From Marivivens donghaensis (GTDB lineage: Bacteria > Pseudomonadota > Alphaproteobacteria > Rhodobacterales > Rhodobacteraceae), in assembly GCF_023541015.1 (NCBI RefSeq), contig NZ_JALNPR010000002.1, positions 186,001 to 250,000 of the forward strand: a stretch of DNA of 64,000 nucleotides. Reading direction: 5' to 3'. Below are positions 63,571-64,000 of the stretch, in pieces (the stretch's first letter is position 1; every line of letters begins with the position of its first letter). The translations under genes were made by a program, and so were the position numbers. Under the pieces are notes generated by a model. The model did no database searches and was not told the origin of the DNA. It saw only the letters and a list, made by a program, of their open reading frames with translations.

Positions 63571-63586
63571 TGCAAGGGCTGTGCCA
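63571..63586 (-). promoter_or_regulatory. Sigma-54 promoter upstream of flgB
   Basis: On the minus strand TGGCACAGCCCTTGCA matches TGGCAC-N5-TTGC(A/T) exactly. The predicted start of RNA is around 63560, about 35 bases before the flgB ATG at 63523. It should drive flgBCDEF(G). Confidence 0.82.
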
Positions 63587-63609
63587 ACTGCCCAAAGCCG
63601 GAGCAGCGC

Positions 63610-64000
63610 ATGTCGAAACAAAACCTCCTTCCGCGTTCAAACGCCGCAAAAAAAGCAGTGCGCGCGATCATGCGCAAAATCTCGACCGAGCCAAATAGCC
63701 CTGACATTGCGCGGTTGACCGAACTCTACGACCGAACAACCGACCGTGAAACGCGACGCTTGCTGCGTGCTGTGCGGATGCAAATTTTGACTGCGGAGCC
63801 GACTAAACCAGCCAAATTCATCCCGAAAAAGCTGCCAAAACCTGAGCCAGTGATCGAAGAGCCCATTGAGAAAATCGAAGTCGCTGAGGAAGCTCCGCCA
63901 GCGAAGGTCAAACCCAAAAAGGCATCTTCCATGATGTCGTTGGATCTGTCTGACGCGACGATGCTTCTGCAATTCGGTGGTAACGACGCTGCCGAAGAGG
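63610..64000 (+). CDS. Unknown protein, 3'-partial, divergent from flgB
   Basis: An ATG at 63610 opens a frame of at least 130 codons that runs off the window. The N-terminus is basic and helical ([23 protein letters not shown]), then [25 protein letters not shown], then a proline/lysine/glutamate-rich linker ([16 protein letters not shown]). I do not recognise a family. It shares an 86-base intergenic region with flgB and may be flagellum-related by position only. Confidence 0.55.
   Translation, partial: MSKQNLLPRSNAAKKAVRAIMRKISTEPNSPDIARLTELYDRTTDRETRRLLRAVRMQILTAEPTKPAKFIPKKLPKPEPVIEEPIEKIEVAEEAPPAKVKPKKASSMMSLDLSDATMLLQFGGNDAAEE

Overview
The window looks like a chromosomal segment of a marine-type alphaproteobacterium of the Rhodobacterales (Roseobacter/Rhodobacter relatives). 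The basis is the split F0 operon with paired b' and b subunits, a MipZ division ATPase, the ffh-GNAT-GNAT-chorismate mutase-rpsP order, an FdsGBA-type formate dehydrogenase, and a hup/hyp hydrogenase cluster whose order matches the one known from Rhodobacter capsulatus. Base composition is moderately GC-rich except for one AT-rich gene at about 12.0-12.6 kb. I saw no tRNA or rRNA genes, CRISPR arrays, insertion sequences or prophage.

Layout. 0-3.2 kb: the end of an OmpA-type gene, then the F0 ATP synthase operon on the minus strand (atpI-atpB-atpE-atpX-atpF). 3.4-5.5 kb: an ArsR regulator, a DMT exporter and a LysR regulator. 5.7-13.5 kb: a plus-strand translation and protein-targeting block (ffh, two GNAT acetyltransferases, chorismate mutase, rpsP, bluB, rimM, a sulfotransferase-like gene, trmD, an AT-rich HEPN-like gene, rplS, rpmE). 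13.6-16.1 kb: the RhlE-type helicase and mipZ. 16.3-35.4 kb: an uptake [NiFe]-hydrogenase locus, hupT-hupU-hupV-hypF-hupS-hupL-(small membrane ORF)-hupC-hupD-hupF-hupG-hupH-hupJ-hupK-hypA-hypB-hupR-hypC-hypD-hypE. 35.4-36.5 kb: an AbrB-family membrane protein. 36.5-42.4 kb: an NAD-dependent molybdenum formate dehydrogenase operon on the minus strand (fdsG-fdsB-fdsA-fdhD-fdsD). 42.7-58.1 kb: scattered housekeeping and accessory genes (thioredoxin 2, methyltransferase, cold-shock protein, JAMM-like exported protein, gamma-glutamylcyclotransferase, 2OG-Fe oxygenase, nadE, a long MORN-repeat protein, an iron-sulfur photolyase, an SDR, leuA with a leucine leader peptide, an MBL hydrolase, an aminotransferase, an Lrp regulator, argE). 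58.2-59.1 kb: an unknown protein. 59.1-63.5 kb: a minus-strand flagellar operon flgBCDEFG with two excellent sigma-54 promoter matches. 63.6 kb to the end: a partial unknown gene.

How the genes fit together. HupUV is a soluble H2-sensing hydrogenase that passes its signal to the kinase HupT and the regulator HupR. HupR then controls the membrane-bound hydrogenase HupSL, anchored by the cytochrome b HupC. HupDFGHJK and HypABCDEF build and check the NiFe(CN)2CO centre and the Fe-S subunit. The small subunit carries the six-cysteine proximal-cluster pattern of O2-tolerant enzymes. With formate dehydrogenase beside it, the cell appears equipped to take electrons from both H2 and formate under air.

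The best candidates for something undescribed are the 60-residue membrane protein between hupL and hupC, the AT-rich HEPN-like gene inside the trmD-rplS operon, and the sigma-54-driven flagellar operon. All identifications are by eye from sequence motifs and context; no database search was run.
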